Assembly (NCBI GenBank): GCA_002506665.1
Contig: DAXZ01000058.1
Location: 1 to 40,979 of the forward strand
Direction: 5' to 3'
Source of the DNA: Nitrosopumilus sp. UBA526
GTDB lineage: Archaea > Thermoproteota > Nitrososphaeria > Nitrososphaerales > Nitrosopumilaceae
DNA length: 40,979 nucleotides
Shown here piece by piece: positions 24,000-33,155 of this stretch. A program made the translations under genes and the position numbers. Numbering within the stretch: position 1 is the first letter of the stretch; the number at the start of each line of letters is the position of its first letter. The notes under the pieces were generated by a model. The model worked only from the letters and a program-made list of their open reading frames with translations, had not been told where the DNA came from and did no database searches.

Positions 24000-25532
24000 T
24001 CAGTCAACTCTTAGACTGTCAAAGAGTGTATCACAGTGGGTTATTGTAAATGTCTCAACTGCACCAAGCGTGTCACGCCATTTTGGTATAGTCATATCAG
24101 CACACATGCTAGTCACCTCATCTAGATAGTCATCAAAGACAAGCCAGACATCTTGTGGGTTTGCAGACCGTGTAAATGCATCAGCAAAGTTTACAGTGCT
24201 TACTGCTACAAACAGGTTGTTTTGGATATCGGTGATATACTCTTTCTGAGCCTGTACATCCTCAGGGGTACCTAACCGTGTCAGGTGGCCAGAGACTAAC
24301 ACATCAAAGTCAAATTTCAGTATATCGTCATGTATTTCTATAAAAGCTGGAACGTCCTCAGCTATTGCCAAGTCCTTAAACGGAGTCCATCCGGGAAAGA
24401 CAACATCGACGAGCATCAGCACCTTTTGTTGTGGGGCATAGGCAAAGATGTTTCCAGGGGAATGATTAGTTCCAGGATATGACAGGTGCAGTGTCTGATT
24501 GCCTACAGTCAATGTATAGTTTTCATCAAATGTTACATCAGGAATTGGCCTGTCAGGATCGTTTATCTTTGCTAGTTTCTGAGCAGCCTCACTTTGTGCA
24601 ATGAATGTTGCATCAGAGAACAGGTGTGCCGCATCGACATGATCGGCATGGTGATGGGAATAGACAAAGTGGGTTACTGATTGTGTAGTAACGTCAGATA
24701 TTGCGTTGACTAGGTTTTGGCCAATGCTTGGGGGAGCGTCAACTAGTATGACTCCGTCATCAGAGACTAGAAACATTGCCTGATATAGTCCATCAGTTAC
24801 CCAGTATAGTCCGTCATTAATCTCCTCTACAAAGTATCCCTTTTCAGGTATTGCCTGACCAATGGCATTTGCCGGAACAGGTGTTGGTGCAACGATATAA
24901 TTTTGGTTTGTTGCCTCACAGTTTTGTGTTACACCGCCGGCGCAGATATCTTTGCCTGCTCCTCCATCAATGACATCTGCTTTGCTAAAAGCTAAAATTA
25001 TGTCATCGCCCATACTACCATATACAGTATCGTTACCAGAACCGGTTCTAATGTTGTCGTTGCCTGCTCCTGCAAGAATGGTATCATCTCCCTTTCCTGC
25101 ATCAACATAGTCATCACCATGTCCGGCCACAATACAGTCATTGCCGTCTCCTGCCCTGACATAGTCATTGCCGTTTAATGCCAAGATAAGATCGTCATTA
25201 TCGGTGCCCACGATGATCTCGGCATTGTTAGTTCCACGAATGACATTGTATGCAGATTCAGGTAGACCACAAAAACTCTCCTGTGTATCTTCCACACCGA
25301 TCTGATATGTCGTAACCGTATCACCTGCCTCGGTGGCAGGTGCTAAAGGTGGTTCATCGTTTGGACTAGCATCCTCTGAGATGAGCCCTGGTTCTGTCTC
25401 ATCAGAGTCAAAAATAATCAAGGAGATTGTCTTTTGGGATTCTGCAAGTGAGGGAATAACAGTAAACATAATCATAGTTGTAAATATGGCTACAAATATC
25501 AACGAGATTAGCAAAATAGTAGTGGTTTTCAT
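24000..25532 (-). CDS. Secreted RTX-repeat / metallo-beta-lactamase fold fusion
   Basis: 510 residues. An N-terminal signal or anchor (ILLISLIFVAIFTTMIMF) leads to an acidic linker, then five to eight RTX calcium-binding nonapeptides (about 100-200: NGNDYVRAGDGNDCIVAG, GKGDDTILAGAGND). From about 232 a metallo-beta-lactamase domain carries H293-x-H295-x-D297-H298 (SHHHADHVD), H357 (GTNHSPG), D376 (LVDVVF) and H416 (SGHLTR), all ligands for two metals. Family members hydrolyse lactams, lactones or other esters; the substrate is unknown. RTX repeats usually help folding outside the cell. TATA-like TTTAATTA lies about 25 bases upstream. Confidence 0.9.
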   Translation of the reverse strand: MKTTTILLISLIFVAIFTTMIMFTVIPSLAESQKTISLIIFDSDETEPGLISEDASPNDEPPLAPATEAGDTVTTYQIGVEDTQESFCGLPESAYNVIRGTNNAEIIVGTDNDDLILALNGNDYVRAGDGNDCIVAGHGDDYVDAGKGDDTILAGAGNDNIRTGSGNDTVYGSMGDDIILAFSKADVIDGGAGKDICAGGVTQNCEATNQNYIVAPTPVPANAIGQAIPEKGYFVEEINDGLYWVTDGLYQAMFLVSDDGVILVDAPPSIGQNLVNAISDVTTQSVTHFVYSHHHADHVDAAHLFSDATFIAQSEAAQKLAKINDPDRPIPDVTFDENYTLTVGNQTLHLSYPGTNHSPGNIFAYAPQQKVLMLVDVVFPGWTPFKDLAIAEDVPAFIEIHDDILKFDFDVLVSGHLTRLGTPEDVQAQKEYITDIQNNLFVAVSTVNFADAFTRSANPQDVWLVFDDYLDEVTSMCADMTIPKWRDTLGAVETFTITHCDTLFDSLRVD

Positions 25533-25727
25533 TTAGATTTACTGCCATAACAAGATAATTAAATCGTATGAAGCCCGCCCACATCTGCCATAAGCAGTTT
25601 GGACTGCTCTATTCAAAGTTAAGGCATCTAGCACCAACACTAAAAGAGTCAGGTAGGAACCAGCAGTGTACATGTGTTCAGAGTACCTATTGACATATAT
25701 TTTTAAAGATGCCAAAAAACGAACGTC

Positions 25728-27080
25728 ATGGGCAAAAAAAAGTTTCTCATTGTTGGAAGTGGAGGGCGTGAAAGTGCTTGTGCCGTACGACTTGCAAAAG
25801 ACACAGAGTTGTATGCAGTTATTGGCCACAAAAATCCGCTCATCGTGGATTGTGTTAAACAGTCAGGTGGAACATACCTGGTCGGTGATGCCAATGATCC
25901 ACAGGTAGTCTTGAATTTTGTAAAAGAGCATGCAATTGATTATACTTTTGTGAGTTCTGACCAGCCATTAGCTAATGGTGTTATTGACGTTTTGCTTGAG
26001 AATAATTTCAAGGCTGTGGGAGGAACACAAAAAGCAGTACGCATTGAGTGGGACAAGGTATATTCGATTGAAATGATGCAAAAAATATGTCCCGAGTTTA
26101 CGCCTTTTTACAGAGTTGTTTCAAAAGTAGAAGAGTTGCAAGATACACTATCAGAGTTTGAATCACGGGGACTTGGTGTGGTGGTAAAGCCCCAAGGCCT
26201 TACAGGGGGCAAAGGTGTAAAGGTAATGCCTGAGCATTTATCAACATATCAGGACTGTATTGATTATGCAACATTTCTTTTCAAGAACAAAGACGAAAAA
26301 GTTTTGTTGGTAGAGAAACTATGTGGTATCGAGTTTACCATTATGGGAATTACAGACGGGGAGAACCTCATAGTATCTCCAGCAAGTTATGACTATCCCT
26401 TTAGATATGAAGGGGATACAGGTGCAGGAACCGGAGGCATGGGTTGTTTTACAGATTCATACAAGCTCCCGTTTATGAGTGAGGATGATTTGAATGATTG
26501 CAAAACAATAATGCAAAAAATAATTGATGAGATGAGGTCAAAGAATCTCCTGTTCAACGGAGTTCTCAACGGAGGATTTTTCAAAACACGCAAAGGTATC
26601 AAGTTTATGGAGTTTAATGGACGCCTAGGTGATCCTGAAGGAATAAACATCCTCAGCGTTCTTGATGGATCTTTTTCAGAGCTGATAATACATCTTTGGA
26701 ACAAGACACTATCAAAAGACGTTGTCTCTTTTGTCAAAAAGTCAAGTGTTTGCAAATATTTGGTTGCAAAAGAATATCCTGACGAAAGCGACAAAGCCGT
26801 CTCTTTTACTCTTGATGAAGAGGCCATCACTGACCTTGGTGTAAAGACATTCTTTGCCTCCTGCATAAGAACCGGCGAGCACCAATACGAGACACTAAGA
26901 AAGTCACGGGTTGTTGCATTTTGTGTTGTTTCAGACACCATAGAGTATGCTTCATCTTTGATAGACAAAGCAATTGACATGCATGTCAAGGGCTCACTAG
27001 AGTACAGGCGCGATATTGGTTCCAAAGAGAGCTTGGACAAACTAGATAAAATAGTTAGTGATGAACTGACTGTCAGGTAA
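25728..27080 (+). CDS. purD: Phosphoribosylamine-glycine ligase
   Basis: 450 residues of the GAR synthetase family, step two of purine synthesis. Start MGKKKFLIVGSGGRESACAV is the N-domain loop; ATP-grasp features include VVVKPQGLTGGKGVKVM, DYPFRYEGDTGAGTGGMG and FMEFNGRLGDPEG. A TATATTTTTAAA element about 27-35 bases before the ATG suggests a short or absent leader. Other pur genes are not in the window. Confidence 0.95.
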   Translation: MGKKKFLIVGSGGRESACAVRLAKDTELYAVIGHKNPLIVDCVKQSGGTYLVGDANDPQVVLNFVKEHAIDYTFVSSDQPLANGVIDVLLENNFKAVGGTQKAVRIEWDKVYSIEMMQKICPEFTPFYRVVSKVEELQDTLSEFESRGLGVVVKPQGLTGGKGVKVMPEHLSTYQDCIDYATFLFKNKDEKVLLVEKLCGIEFTIMGITDGENLIVSPASYDYPFRYEGDTGAGTGGMGCFTDSYKLPFMSEDDLNDCKTIMQKIIDEMRSKNLLFNGVLNGGFFKTRKGIKFMEFNGRLGDPEGINILSVLDGSFSELIIHLWNKTLSKDVVSFVKKSSVCKYLVAKEYPDESDKAVSFTLDEEAITDLGVKTFFASCIRTGEHQYETLRKSRVVAFCVVSDTIEYASSLIDKAIDMHVKGSLEYRRDIGSKESLDKLDKIVSDELTVR

Positions 27081-27162
27081 AGACCATAGAATAGGCAGTA
27101 ATGGTAAGTTTGTGAATAATTATGAGGTACCTTCTTAAATACAAAGTTAACCAATGTAATAC

Positions 27163-27264
27163 ATGATTGATCCCAAGAAAATAACTATGAAAATGGATGA
27201 TATCAGAGATACCTTGGCTAAAAGAGCTCATGATGAATGGGTAGCACTAGGTAAGGAAGATTAA
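27163..27264 (+). CDS. 33-residue protein, leaderless promoter
   Basis: ATG 27163 opens a 33-codon frame (MIDPKKITMKMDDIRDTLAK, then RAHDEWVALGKED) ending at TAA. A TTAAATAC TATA-like box lies 27 bases before the ATG, as in other genes here. The peptide is charged and helical. The stop is four bases from the convergent protease stop, leaving no other role for the space. Not recognised. Confidence 0.55.
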   Translation: MIDPKKITMKMDDIRDTLAKRAHDEWVALGKED

Positions 27265-27268
27265 TCAT

Positions 27269-28180
27269 TCATTCATTATTTTTAGGAATGCAGTATCGAA
27301 TAAAGTGTTTGTCGGTTTCCTCTACAACATATTTGGCAAACCAATTTCTCATCAGAGTCCATTCTTCAAGATCTTCATCATCTGATGAGACCTTCAAGCC
27401 AATGTCTTTAGCCAAGTTCTTGTCAATAACAAAATCGTGTGTAGGTAAACTGAAAATTAGATCATTTGAAATCTTTTTAATCTCTTGTTCATTATAACCG
27501 GCTTTCTTAAGAATTGTGTAAAGATATTTTACACTGGTTATACATAGTCTATTAAATTCTTCATACACCACAGGGTCTATCATATCCATCATGTGTCTAT
27601 CTGGATAACCAACCTCTTGCTCATGTCGTTTCTCAAATTTTAGATCTAATCTTTTCTTGGCCCTTAAAATAGAATTTGCAGATACAAAGCCATGATCTTT
27701 GTAGGATCTTTGTGGATCAACAGGACTCAATTGACTCATCATTCCCATTCGTATTGTATTCCCAGTTAGAGCTAAAAGTGTTCCACCACTAGCGGCTATG
27801 TGAGGAACAAATACTGTAATGTCATCAAATGTATCCCTAATTGCTTGCGCAATTTTAAATGATGAATTTACTCCGCCTCCAGGCGAGTTAACAAGTAAAT
27901 ACACTTTCTTTGTTTTCATTTTTACAATATGTTGTGTAATGTCTTTGAGGGCTTTTTTCATTCCAAATTCATCTATAATGGTAATGGTTGCCTTGCCTGA
28001 ACTTACTGGGCTATATTGTCGTGGAATGTATGAACCAATAAATGCCAATAAAACTATATTTTTCTTGTCACATAATTCCTGTAATGCTTTATCTTGTTCA
28101 ATTTCAGCATCAATGAATTCTTCATGGCCTTGTGGAATGTCTTGTTTACTCAAGATAACCAAGAGTGGGATAATAGCCAC
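27269..28180 (-). CDS. SDH_sah/ClpP-fold serine protease family protein
   Basis: 303 residues. The ClpP/crotonase core shows YLLVNSPGGGVNSSFKIAQA, the oxyanion part, and VPHIAASGGTLLAL, with the nucleophile serine in A-S-G-G, followed by MGMMSQLSPVDPQRS. This is the pattern of the SDH_sah (serine dehydrogenase proteinase) group, related to SppA, but lacking a clear membrane helix apart from a weak N-terminus. GTG start at 28180. By eye it is more AT-rich than its neighbours, which might point to gain by transfer; substrate unknown. Confidence 0.82.
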   Translation of the reverse strand: MAIIPLLVILSKQDIPQGHEEFIDAEIEQDKALQELCDKKNIVLLAFIGSYIPRQYSPVSSGKATITIIDEFGMKKALKDITQHIVKMKTKKVYLLVNSPGGGVNSSFKIAQAIRDTFDDITVFVPHIAASGGTLLALTGNTIRMGMMSQLSPVDPQRSYKDHGFVSANSILRAKKRLDLKFEKRHEQEVGYPDRHMMDMIDPVVYEEFNRLCITSVKYLYTILKKAGYNEQEIKKISNDLIFSLPTHDFVIDKNLAKDIGLKVSSDDEDLEEWTLMRNWFAKYVVEETDKHFIRYCIPKNNE

Positions 28181-28310
28181 TTTTATTCATAACGATTATC
28201 ATAAAGTTAGATTTTTTGTAACTATGACATGTAGGGTTGAGAATTAACAGGGTCAGAAGTTTTAGCAGAGTAATCACAAATCATACAGCCACCGTCTCAT
28301 CATACCCCGA

Positions 28311-28805
28311 TTATTCCATTAGATCAAGTAATCTTTGGGCTTTATTTCTAATTTCGGAAGTGATTCTAACTATTACTAGTCCCTCATTTGGCTGACCATA
28401 CAAAACAATGGCGTTTTTGGGGGCATAAACACATACAGGAAGAACCAGGAGGTCTTCCTCACCATTAACTAAGATGGTTGTAGGGGGTTTCATGCAAAGC
28501 GCTTTTTTAATTACATCAATGCTCTGATCTGTGATCTCGGCGGCAGGATTATCAACTGTTAGTTCAGTTGCACCGGCTAGTTTTGGAGGTTCTCTTTTTT
28601 CTCGTCTCTCCTGACTGTCAATAATCTGCAAAGAGGGGCCAAGTCCAAGACTAATCATTTTTTCACTGGTTCTGTCACCCACGGTAATCACATACGAGTC
28701 CTTTGAGAGATGCTTGCAGATCTCACTTTTCTCAGTTTGTCCTTCAGGCAAGAGTATTCCTAGAGGTATCTTCAGTTGGGCTCTAAGGGAATCAGGCAGT
28801 TTCAC
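28311..28805 (-). CDS. GTP-dependent dephospho-CoA kinase (DUF359 family)
   Basis: 164 residues matching the archaeal DUF359 enzyme that makes CoA from dephospho-CoA using GTP: KIPLGILLPEGQ, YVITVGDRTSEKM, IIDSQERREKRE, LTVDNPAAEIT, LVNGEEDLLVLPV and LYGQPNEGLV. It has no P-loop. It lies 11 bases after mrp on the same strand, so the two form an operon. Confidence 0.92.
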   Translation of the reverse strand: MKLPDSLRAQLKIPLGILLPEGQTEKSEICKHLSKDSYVITVGDRTSEKMISLGLGPSLQIIDSQERREKREPPKLAGATELTVDNPAAEITDQSIDVIKKALCMKPPTTILVNGEEDLLVLPVCVYAPKNAIVLYGQPNEGLVIVRITSEIRNKAQRLLDLME

Positions 28806-28816
28806 AGGAATCGAGA

Positions 28817-29929
28817 CTAGTTTGTACTTGCGTCTGGCAGAGGCTCCTTGTCATGACTTTGAGATGCCATCTCTTCTTGAAGTTTGGCTGCAAGAATGCT
28901 ACATTGCGCTGCAATGTTTTTTGCACTTTGTCTAAAGGCATCTGAGCTTGGAGAATCAGGGTTTGTAATCATTATAGGTTTGCCTAAATCAGAGCCAGTC
29001 ATGATTTCAGCATTTAGTGGGATTTCACCCAAGAAAGGTATGTTAAATTTTTCACTGATCTTCTTTGCACCGCCTTCGCCAAATATGTAGTGCTTGTGAG
29101 CGCAGTTTGAACAGACAAAGTGATTCATGTTTTCAACCACACCAAGTATTGGAACATTTAGTTTTTCAAACATAGAGACTGCCTTTACTGCAACATCACT
29201 TGCAATGTCTTGTGGAGTCGTAACAACGAGAATGCCTGTAATCGGAATTGTTTGTGCAAGTGTAAGAGGAATGTCTCCGGTTCCCGGTGGAAGGTCTACA
29301 ATCAGATAGTCTAGTTCAGACCAGTTCGTATCAACGAGGAATTGTTTTAGGATTCCAGAGATTATGGGTCCTCGATAGATTGCAGCCTGGTTTGATTGAT
29401 CGGCAAAAAAGCCAAACGAGACGACCTTTAATCCATTAGAGTCTGCCGGTTGCAGTTTGTTTTCCTCAACATTCATGGATCCGTCCTTCATTCCAAGCAT
29501 CAGCGGAATGCTAGGACCATAAATATCAGCATCCAACAGACCCACCTTAGCTCCTGACTGTGATAATGCCAAAGCCAAGTTTAGTGATACAGTTGATTTT
29601 CCAACTCCGCCCTTTCCACTTGCAACACCGATAATATTTTTAACAGTTGCCATTCCTGTGTCATCATCAAGTGAGCGGCCTTCCATGACTTTGGCAGTTA
29701 CGTGTAAATCAAAGTTTTTCAGATCAGAGAGTTCGGCAATTGCCTTTCTGACATCGTCTTCAATCTCTACATTAAAGGGACATGCGGGAGTAGTCAGTTC
29801 TAGAGTAAATTTGAGATTTCCATCATCGAGTTCCAGGTCTTTGATCATGCCCATAGATACAATATCTTTCTTCAAGTCAGGATCAATTACAGTGCTGAGT
29901 TTCTCAAGGACCTGATCGACTCCAACCAT
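28817..29929 (-). CDS. mrp: Mrp/NBP35-family iron-sulfur carrier ATPase
   Basis: 370 residues. An N-terminal MIP18/DUF59 domain (1 to about 85, TTPACPFNVE) precedes a deviant P-loop ATPase: VASGKGGVGKSTVSLNLALA, LLDADIYGPSIP, VDLPPGTGDIPLTL. A C-x-x-C pair (VCSNCAHKH) bridges a cluster in the dimer. It holds and delivers Fe-S clusters, useful for NadA nearby and many other proteins. TATA-like TTTAAATAA lies about 28 bases before ATG 29929. Confidence 0.94.
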   Translation of the reverse strand: MVGVDQVLEKLSTVIDPDLKKDIVSMGMIKDLELDDGNLKFTLELTTPACPFNVEIEDDVRKAIAELSDLKNFDLHVTAKVMEGRSLDDDTGMATVKNIIGVASGKGGVGKSTVSLNLALALSQSGAKVGLLDADIYGPSIPLMLGMKDGSMNVEENKLQPADSNGLKVVSFGFFADQSNQAAIYRGPIISGILKQFLVDTNWSELDYLIVDLPPGTGDIPLTLAQTIPITGILVVTTPQDIASDVAVKAVSMFEKLNVPILGVVENMNHFVCSNCAHKHYIFGEGGAKKISEKFNIPFLGEIPLNAEIMTGSDLGKPIMITNPDSPSSDAFRQSAKNIAAQCSILAAKLQEEMASQSHDKEPLPDASTN

Positions 29930-30080
29930 TGTGTAAAAAAGTCAGTCCACATTATTTAAACATAAGTCAGTAGGGTTCTGTGTAATCTTTGGGAGTTATG
30001 CTTGAAATAAGAGATTTCCCAAGAATCAGTCCAAAATTACCTAAACATTCATAAATTGAAAATCGAAAATAACTGTACAT

Positions 30081-30665
30081 TTGTTTTCCATATCTACCTT
30101 ATTTGATGTTGTCAGGATTCCTCCAAGCCTGTTTGGAACCACACTAAAAAAGGCGGCAATAAACATTCTCAAAGAAAAGTACGAGAGTATGATTAATGCA
30201 GATTTGGGGTATATCATCATGATTTTAGATGCCAAGGTCAACGAGATGGGAAAGATGATTGCCGGAGACGGGGGAACATTTCACAGAGTCGAGTTTGAAG
30301 CACTGACATTTTATCCAAAGTTACAAGAGATTGTACAAGGTGAGATTGTAGACATTACAGACTTTGGAGCGTTTGTGAGGATTGGTCCTACAGATGCGCT
30401 ACTTCACCTATCACAGGTTATGGATGACTATCTAAAGAGCGATGTAAAGTCAGGTATGATATTGGCAAATCAGAGTGGAAGAACACTCAAGGTTGGTTCT
30501 CAGCTTCGTGCAAGAATAACTGCCGTCTCGTTAGGAAAAGCCGCCGCTATGGGCAAGATTGGGATTACATGTAGACAGCCATTCTTGGGTGCAGACGAAT
30601 GGATTGCAGAAGAGATTAAAAAATCAGAGAGCAGTGCAAAGCCTGCAAAAGTAGAGGCAAGTTAA
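30081..30665 (+). CDS. rpo7: RNA polymerase subunit Rpo7 (E')
   Basis: 194 residues. The N-terminal tip domain reads LFDVVRIPPSLFGTTLKKAA and LGYIIMILDAK; the S1/OB domain follows (EIVDITDFGAFVRIGPTDAL, LLHLSQVMDDY). It forms the polymerase stalk with Rpo4, which is not in this window, and binds nascent RNA. The start is TTG 30081 with a CATAAATT element about 27 bases upstream. Spt4 starts one base after its stop. Confidence 0.94.
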   Translation: MFSISTLFDVVRIPPSLFGTTLKKAAINILKEKYESMINADLGYIIMILDAKVNEMGKMIAGDGGTFHRVEFEALTFYPKLQEIVQGEIVDITDFGAFVRIGPTDALLHLSQVMDDYLKSDVKSGMILANQSGRTLKVGSQLRARITAVSLGKAAAMGKIGITCRQPFLGADEWIAEEIKKSESSAKPAKVEAS

Positions 30666-30666
30666 G

Positions 30667-30855
30667 ATGGCAAGAGAGATGGCATGTCGTAAATGCAAGT
30701 TTGTCACAACAGGAAAGGTTTGTTCTGCTTGCAAATCATCTGACCTGACACCGGACTGGAGCGGGATTGTTCTTGTAGTTGATCCAACAAATTCAGAGAT
30801 TTCAAAGACACTTGGAATTACTCAGAAAGGCAAATATGCAATCAAGGTAACATAG
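30667..30855 (+). CDS. spt4: Transcription elongation factor Spt4 (RpoE'')
   Basis: 62 residues with the four-cysteine zinc ribbon ACRKCKFVTTGKVCSACKSS and the Spt4 core LTPDWSGIVLVVDPTNSEI. It pairs with Spt5 to aid elongation. It is translationally coupled to Rpo7, the normal archaeal order. Confidence 0.93.
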   Translation: MAREMACRKCKFVTTGKVCSACKSSDLTPDWSGIVLVVDPTNSEISKTLGITQKGKYAIKVT

Positions 30856-30898
30856 AATATTTCTAAATCTTAAATTAGACTGACATATTATCATACTA

Positions 30899-31708
30899 TT
30901 GGATTATAAAAAACAGCTGTTGCAGTTTCTTGCTGAAGACATAGGCAAAGGAGACATTACAAGCAGACTGCTACCAGATAAGAAAATAACGGCCAGGATC
31001 ATCTCTAGGGAGAATGCCACACTAGCTGGTGTGGCACATGCAAAAGAGATCTTTGTATCAAGGAATTGCAGTGTCAGAATACAAAGAAAAGACGGCTATA
31101 TGATCACAAAAAATCAGACAGTAATGACTATCACAGGAGATGCAAGAGATGTCCTTTCATGTGAGAGAACAGCGTTGAATCTCATGGCAAGAATGAGCGG
31201 CATTGCCACTATGACAGGAGCACTTGTAAAAAAGATTCCAAAAAAGACAAAGTTGTACGCCACAAGAAAGACGGCTCCGGGTCTTAGATACTTTGACAAA
31301 GAGGCAGTTATGATAGGAGGGGGAGAAAGACATAGACTCAGACTAGATGAGATGGTGATGATCAAAGACAATCACATTGCAGTAGAAGGATCGTTATTAT
31401 CATTGATTAAAAAGGCAAAAAAGAGATATAAGAAATTTGAAGTCGAAGTCGAGAATACGTCTGATGCCGTCTTGGCTGCAAAGGAGGGCGCAACGATTGT
31501 CATGTTGGATAATTTCACCCCATCACAGATAGAAAAGACCGTCAGGACACTCAGAGATCAAAGGCTAAGAGATAACGTGCTACTAGAGGCGTCAGGTGGA
31601 ATCAATCCTAAAAACATCTCAAGATATGGCAAGACAGGAGTGGATATTATCTCAGTTGGAAGCATTACAAGTTCTGCAAGTGGAATAGACATGAGCTTGG
31701 AGATTTAG
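30899..31708 (+). CDS. nadC: Nicotinate-nucleotide pyrophosphorylase (carboxylating)
   Basis: 269 residues with type II PRTase landmarks: FLAEDIGKGDITSRLL, CERTALNLMARMSGIAT, RKTAPGLRYFDKEAV, GGGERHRLRLDEMVMIKDNH, VEVEN and EASGGINPKNI. It converts quinolinate and PRPP to nicotinate mononucleotide and CO2. TTG 30899 is preceded by TTAAATTAG about 27 bases upstream. It converges on the nadX-nadA-TPR cluster, together a full de novo NAD route. Confidence 0.95.
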   Translation: MDYKKQLLQFLAEDIGKGDITSRLLPDKKITARIISRENATLAGVAHAKEIFVSRNCSVRIQRKDGYMITKNQTVMTITGDARDVLSCERTALNLMARMSGIATMTGALVKKIPKKTKLYATRKTAPGLRYFDKEAVMIGGGERHRLRLDEMVMIKDNHIAVEGSLLSLIKKAKKRYKKFEVEVENTSDAVLAAKEGATIVMLDNFTPSQIEKTVRTLRDQRLRDNVLLEASGGINPKNISRYGKTGVDIISVGSITSSASGIDMSLEI

Positions 31709-32094
31709 TCTAGTTGTCCTAAAAGATTAGAGACTGCCTTGTTTTTGGGGTCTATCTCCCGAATTTTGTCACAGCATAAAATGATGTGTTTTGCATCCCC
31801 CAACTTTTGATGAGAATATGCCTTTAGCAACAAGACGTCTACATCATACGTGCCAATCTCAAGGGCTAAATCAAGATAGTGTATAGCAGTCTTGTACTTT
31901 TTTTTCAGATAATATATTCCCCCCACAGTAAACAAGATGTCATGGTTGTCTGGCACCTTTTGCAGATATTCTGTGCCTGATTTCAGAGCCTTTTCATAGT
32001 TCTTTGCTTTGACTAGTTTTTTAATCTCTCTGAGTTTTTGCACGTTCTTTTTCTTTTGAGGATCTTTGGGCTCTCGAGAAAATAATCCAGTCAT
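31705..32094 (-). CDS. TPR-repeat protein, 129 aa
   Basis: Two to three tetratricopeptide repeats are visible (KNYEKALKSGTEYLQKVPDN, ILFTVGGIYYLKKKYKTAIHYL, DVLLLKAYSHQKLGDAKH) after a basic start. Likely a protein-protein scaffold. It is 11 bases after nadA and could share its transcript; any role in NAD synthesis is only suggested by position. Its TAA overlaps the nadC TAG. Confidence 0.8.
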   Translation of the reverse strand: MTGLFSREPKDPQKKKNVQKLREIKKLVKAKNYEKALKSGTEYLQKVPDNHDILFTVGGIYYLKKKYKTAIHYLDLALEIGTYDVDVLLLKAYSHQKLGDAKHIILCCDKIREIDPKNKAVSNLLGQLD

Positions 32095-32105
32095 TATATA
32101 ACCAT

Positions 32106-33062
32106 TTAGCTGATTGCAAGCATTCTGTTGATGGCCCTACGGGCCTTGTCTGCAATCTCTTTTGGAACCGTAATGACATTTTTTTCATTTATCAGCGAGT
32201 CGTATACTTTTTCAAGTGTTATCATCTTCATGTATTGGCATTCTGCCTTTTCAGATGCCGGAATGAACGTTTTTCCTGGGTTTTGTTGTCTCATTTTGTA
32301 CAAGATTCCGGTTTCAGTGGCAACTACAAAGTTTTTGGCCTTGGACTCTCTGACATGGTTTAGCATCCCGTCAGTAGAGAGAATCGAGACCTTTTGATCA
32401 TCAAAACTTCCATCTGCAACATCATATAGTAGCGGTGTTGTGCAGCTGCATTCAGGGTGGATGAGAAATTCGGCATCCTTCACAGAGGCCAGTTTTTTAG
32501 TAATGTCCTCAGGAGTGATTCCGGCATGAACATGGCATTCTCCTGCCCAGATATACATATTCTTTCTTTGTGTCATCTTTGCCACAAAGGATCCAAGGAA
32601 CATGTCAGGCAAGAACAGTATCTCTTTGTCTTTAGGAATTGCTTTTACAACGTTTACAGCATTTGATGACGTACAGCAATAATCAAGTTCTGCCTTTATC
32701 TCTGCAGTAGTATTGACATATCCCACAGTAATGGCGCTTGGGTGTTGTCTCTTCCAGTCCCGTAGTTCATCGACAGTGATTGAATCAGACAAGGAACATC
32801 CTGCTTGTAGGTCAGGCAAGAGTATCTTTTTATCCGGACTGATAATTGCTGCAGTCTCTGCCATAAAATGCACGCCACAAAACAGAATTGTCTTTTGATC
32901 AACTGCCGCTGCCTGTCTAGACAATCCCAGTGAATCACCTGTAAAATCAGATATGTCTTGTACATCAGGAATCTGGTAGTTGTGCGCCAAAATTACCACA
33001 TCCTTTTCTTTCTTGAGTTTCAGGATCTCATTTTTGAGTTCGGAGGACTGTTGTACTAGCAT
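32106..33062 (-). CDS. nadA: Quinolinate synthase
   Basis: 318 residues from ATG 33062 (TTG 33071 adds three). It makes quinolinate from iminoaspartate and dihydroxyacetone phosphate using a 4Fe-4S cluster. Motifs: VILAHNYQIPDVQDISDFTG, FCGVHFMAETAAII, LQAGCSLSD, YVNTTAEIKAE, FLPDMFLG, WAGECHVHAGI, HPECSCTTPLL and EKAECQYMK. Likely cluster cysteines are those of AGC, GEC and AEC. It follows nadX after 93 bases. Confidence 0.95.
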   Translation of the reverse strand: MLVQQSSELKNEILKLKKEKDVVILAHNYQIPDVQDISDFTGDSLGLSRQAAAVDQKTILFCGVHFMAETAAIISPDKKILLPDLQAGCSLSDSITVDELRDWKRQHPSAITVGYVNTTAEIKAELDYCCTSSNAVNVVKAIPKDKEILFLPDMFLGSFVAKMTQRKNMYIWAGECHVHAGITPEDITKKLASVKDAEFLIHPECSCTTPLLYDVADGSFDDQKVSILSTDGMLNHVRESKAKNFVVATETGILYKMRQQNPGKTFIPASEKAECQYMKMITLEKVYDSLINEKNVITVPKEIADKARRAINRMLAIS

Positions 33063-33155
33063 AAACAGCAAGAATTTGAGTGTGAGGTGATTTAAAGAAT
33101 GGGAAGTAGTCCAGAATTCTCTGAAAAACTCTCAAAGGTGGCAATTATTGCCATA

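Noticed and set aside
26393..27154. Long open frame (253 codons) on the minus strand
   Set aside because: Lies opposite purD, whose ATP-grasp motifs are clear; the antisense translation is serine-rich and low in known motifs.
27819..28247. Plus-strand open frame of 142 codons
   Set aside because: Antisense of the SDH_sah-type protease gene, which has the SPGGG and ASGG motifs; no independent support.
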